This document shows positions 62,412-64,000 of a DNA stretch of 64,000 nt, piece after piece. The first letter of the stretch is position 1. Each line of letters begins with the position of its first letter. Source of the stretch: Bacteriovoracaceae bacterium UBA3083 (GTDB lineage Bacteria > Bdellovibrionota > Bacteriovoracia > Bacteriovoracales > Bacteriovoracaceae); NCBI GenBank assembly GCA_002366565.1, contig DFBJ01000013.1, forward strand, positions 558,001 to 622,000, in the 5' to 3' direction. The notes under the pieces were generated by a model. The model worked only from the letters and a program-made list of their open reading frames with translations. It was not told the DNA's origin and made no database searches. A program made the translations under genes and the position numbers.

Positions 62412-63655
62412 AACATTAACCACCATATAAAATCAGGGCTCTCTTCCCCCATTTCAATAAGTTTTAATACAGGGAAAGAGGTTTCTCTACCATCTTCAAG
62501 AGCTTTATAGAAAAGGTTTCTCTTAAGAGTAAATATTGGTTTTTTTAAGTTTTTATTCTTACTACTTAAATTCTTTTTAAACACTCCGTCCTCTAATAAT
62601 TCAAGTATAACGTAGTCTCCAGCAACGCTCTTTCCATAAAAGCTATTTATTGATTTAACAACATGATCTCTTACTCGGTCATTTGGCGAAAGGTTCTCTT
62701 TAAAGATCCAGTAATCAAGAACATTCACTTCATCAAGTATTCTATTTTTCTCCAACTTAAAAATAAATTCTCTTTTTTCCTTATCCGAGATTCTATTAAT
62801 TGCAGACTTCATCCAAAATGATGGAAATGAAGTTCCATATAGTGAAGTATTCATATTCTCTCTCAACTCATTGAGAGACCAGTTCTTTTCATCAGATTCA
62901 AACTCAATTTTTTCACCTTTAATATCTAAGAAATTAAAGTTTGTATCTAGAATTCTTATTACTTTTTCATCATCGATAGATTCTCGTAATAAATGAAAAA
63001 GGTCATTAATTAGTAAGAGGTATTGATCTTTATTTTTCTCTGAAACAAAACCTTGTTTTAAATCTGCCAAATAAACAATTTCATTGATTGAGAGTAGATC
63101 CTTAATGTGCTTTGCCAGTTGGCCCTTATTTCCAATCTTTCCATAACCAACACTCTGTAAAAGGCTTTTTATAAAAAGAGAATTAGAAGTCTCCCCCATT
63201 TCAATAAGTTCGTTAAACAAAGAAAACTTCTTTAATTTCGACTTAGAATTTTTAATTGATTTTACAAGACTTATATAACTTTTGAGATTGTCTTTTCGAG
63301 GATATTTAAAATTCCAAATCTCTTCAATTTTTTTAAGCTCTGGACTAGTGAATCCACGTGACTTCAAAAAGCTTAAAATATCTTTTAAATCGTCGCCTTT
63401 CTTATATGGATAATGAAGAATATCTAAGGTTCTTTCTGAAAATTGAGGATTACACTTTTTAAAGAATCCTTTCATTTGTTCATTCAATAAAAAATCTGAC
63501 TTGGACAAGACTATTGCATACTGGAGGTTGAATTCATTTTGATACTGACAATTTTCAATTTCAGGGACACTTGAAGTAAGTACAGCGAGTCCATCTCCGC
63601 TTACTCTATAAGCGACGCTAATTAGACTATTTACAAATGGGGTAATTTCAAAAAA
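62408..63655 (-). CDS. C-terminal part of a membrane protein gene, reached by a -1 frameshift at A11
   Basis: 416 open codons. There is no ATG or GTG near the beginning: the first NTG is TTG 63508, with no ribosome site, although the frame is open for another 49 codons to the A11 tract at 63657-63667. A -1 shift there, or one extra A, fuses it to the membrane-anchored frame at 63631-64000. The product (VNSLISVAYRVSGDGLA ... KSDFLLNEQMKGFF) is predicted to be periplasmic, helical and Lys/Glu-rich, and is of unknown family. The alternative is a separate gene starting at 63508, which I find less likely. Confidence 0.55.
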   Translation of the reverse strand, partial: FFEITPFVNSLISVAYRVSGDGLAVLTSSVPEIENCQYQNEFNLQYAIVLSKSDFLLNEQMKGFFKKCNPQFSERTLDILHYPYKKGDDLKDILSFLKSRGFTSPELKKIEEIWNFKYPRKDNLKSYISLVKSIKNSKSKLKKFSLFNELIEMGETSNSLFIKSLLQSVGYGKIGNKGQLAKHIKDLLSINEIVYLADLKQGFVSEKNKDQYLLLINDLFHLLRESIDDEKVIRILDTNFNFLDIKGEKIEFESDEKNWSLNELRENMNTSLYGTSFPSFWMKSAINRISDKEKREFIFKLEKNRILDEVNVLDYWIFKENLSPNDRVRDHVVKSINSFYGKSVAGDYVILELLEDGVFKKNLSSKNKNLKKPIFTLKRNLFYKALEDGRETSFPVLKLIEMGEESPDFIWWLML

Positions 63656-64000
63656 GTTTTTTTTTTTACTTCTCCACTATATGGAGTTTGTGCGTGAACA
63701 CTCGGGATAAAAGGATTATTAAATTTTACAACATCACTATTAATAATATTTGTAAAATAGTAATAAGCTCCAGAAGCAATCAGACCAATTAATAGAATTA
63801 GTATATAAAACAAATAACGATCGTTTCGTTGAGGCTTTACTTTCTTTTTTACTTTTCTTTTCTTTTTAACGGTTGAAGCTGAAGAGCTCTTCCTCTCTAT
63901 TCTTGGACTAGCTTTTTTTTTTATACTTTCAGGTAAGTCAGGAGTCTCTTCCTCTAATACTTGAGGAGGCTCTGAAAAAACAATATCGTCTTGAGTAATA
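63631..64000 (-). CDS. N-terminal part of a membrane protein gene (continues beyond window)
   Basis: The frame is open from the right edge (64000) to a stop at 63631, 123 codons. It has an acidic start (PPQVLEEETPDLPES), a very basic stretch (STVKKKRKVKKKVKPQRND), one membrane span (YLFYILILLIGLIASGAYYYF), then a short periplasmic segment ending KKKTFLKLPHL if no shift occurs. The basic run before the span fits an N-in/C-out anchor. Its true start lies outside the window. See the 62408-63655 entry for the continuation. Confidence 0.6.
   Translation of the reverse strand, partial: ITQDDIVFSEPPQVLEEETPDLPESIKKKASPRIERKSSSASTVKKKRKVKKKVKPQRNDRYLFYILILLIGLIASGAYYYFTNIINSDVVKFNNPFIPSVHAQTPYSGEVKKKTFLKLPHL
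63657..63667 (-). other. A11 slippery tract at the frame junction
   Basis: Eleven consecutive A residues in the mRNA sense. In the upstream frame they read GUA AAA AAA AAA ACU; slipping back one base at A-AAA-AAA gives AAC UUU UUU GAA and enters the long downstream frame. It could be a programmed ribosomal or transcriptional slippage site, a phase-variable tract, or a sequencing/mutation error. Confidence 0.6.

Overview
The window is AT-rich (about one third G+C by eye), gene-dense bacterial chromosome of a Gram-negative organism: Tol system, LptE, LapB, EnvC/FtsEX and DciA-type genes are all present. The gene content (tolQRAB, many degenerate or unusual signalling proteins, FHA-GGDEF, PilZ-GYF, nucleoside salvage cluster, several acyl-CoA dehydrogenases, predicted secreted proteins of unknown family) fits a marine predatory bacterium of the Bacteriovoracales (Halobacteriovorax/Bacteriovorax-like, Bdellovibrionota). 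That assignment is an inference from gene style, not a database match. I see no rRNA or tRNA gene, CRISPR array, prophage, insertion sequence or transposase.

Layout. 1-0.5 kb: 5' part of a ribosomal gene in which bS6 runs in frame into bS18, with an S6:S18-type leader. 0.65-9.1 kb: LON-domain protein, a degenerate OmpR-type regulator, RNase G (rng), and a nucleoside uptake/phosphorolysis block (nupC divergent from deoA-punA), then a DnaQ-fold exonuclease. 9.1-11.9 kb: a pseudo-histidine kinase coupled to xseA. 12.0-16.0 kb: the ftsE-ftsX-envC-ctp cell-separation operon. 16.3-20.5 kb: unknown protein, HD phosphohydrolase, a small basic protein with its own promoter, 5' stem-loop and terminator, and an NtrC-like regulator with damaged sigma54 motifs. 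20.6-28.3 kb: tolQ-tolR-tolA-tolB and, upstream, sppA-lapB plus three tightly packed envelope genes. 28.4-34.5 kb: small secreted protein, rlmN, two OmpR-family regulators, a secreted EEP-fold nuclease/phosphatase and a GH35/42-like protein. 34.6-40.3 kb: two acyl-CoA dehydrogenases, an unknown secreted pair, pgi. 40.4-44.9 kb: FHA-GGDEF, mutL, miaA, PPDK/PEPS regulatory protein. 44.9-51.9 kb: Ser/Thr kinase, lipoprotein, alpha/beta-hydrolase fold protein without its nucleophile serine, GYF-PilZ protein, VWA lipoprotein, cNMP-binding protein. 52-58.5 kb: thiolase, GNAT, an H1-like Lys/Ala repeat protein with a Cys/His motif, and bcd-crt-hbd. 58.7-64 kb: rpsT, lptE-holA, DciA-like gene, trmN6-like, tsaC-like, and a membrane protein gene split across an A11 tract.

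The observations I rate highest are the apparent bS6-bS18 fusion with a matching autoregulatory leader (1-543), the -1 frameshift at an A11 run joining two frames of one gene (62408-64000), mutL with no ATG/GTG/TTG ahead of its conserved N-terminus (41301), and a set of regulators/enzymes that keep their fold but have lost catalytic residues.
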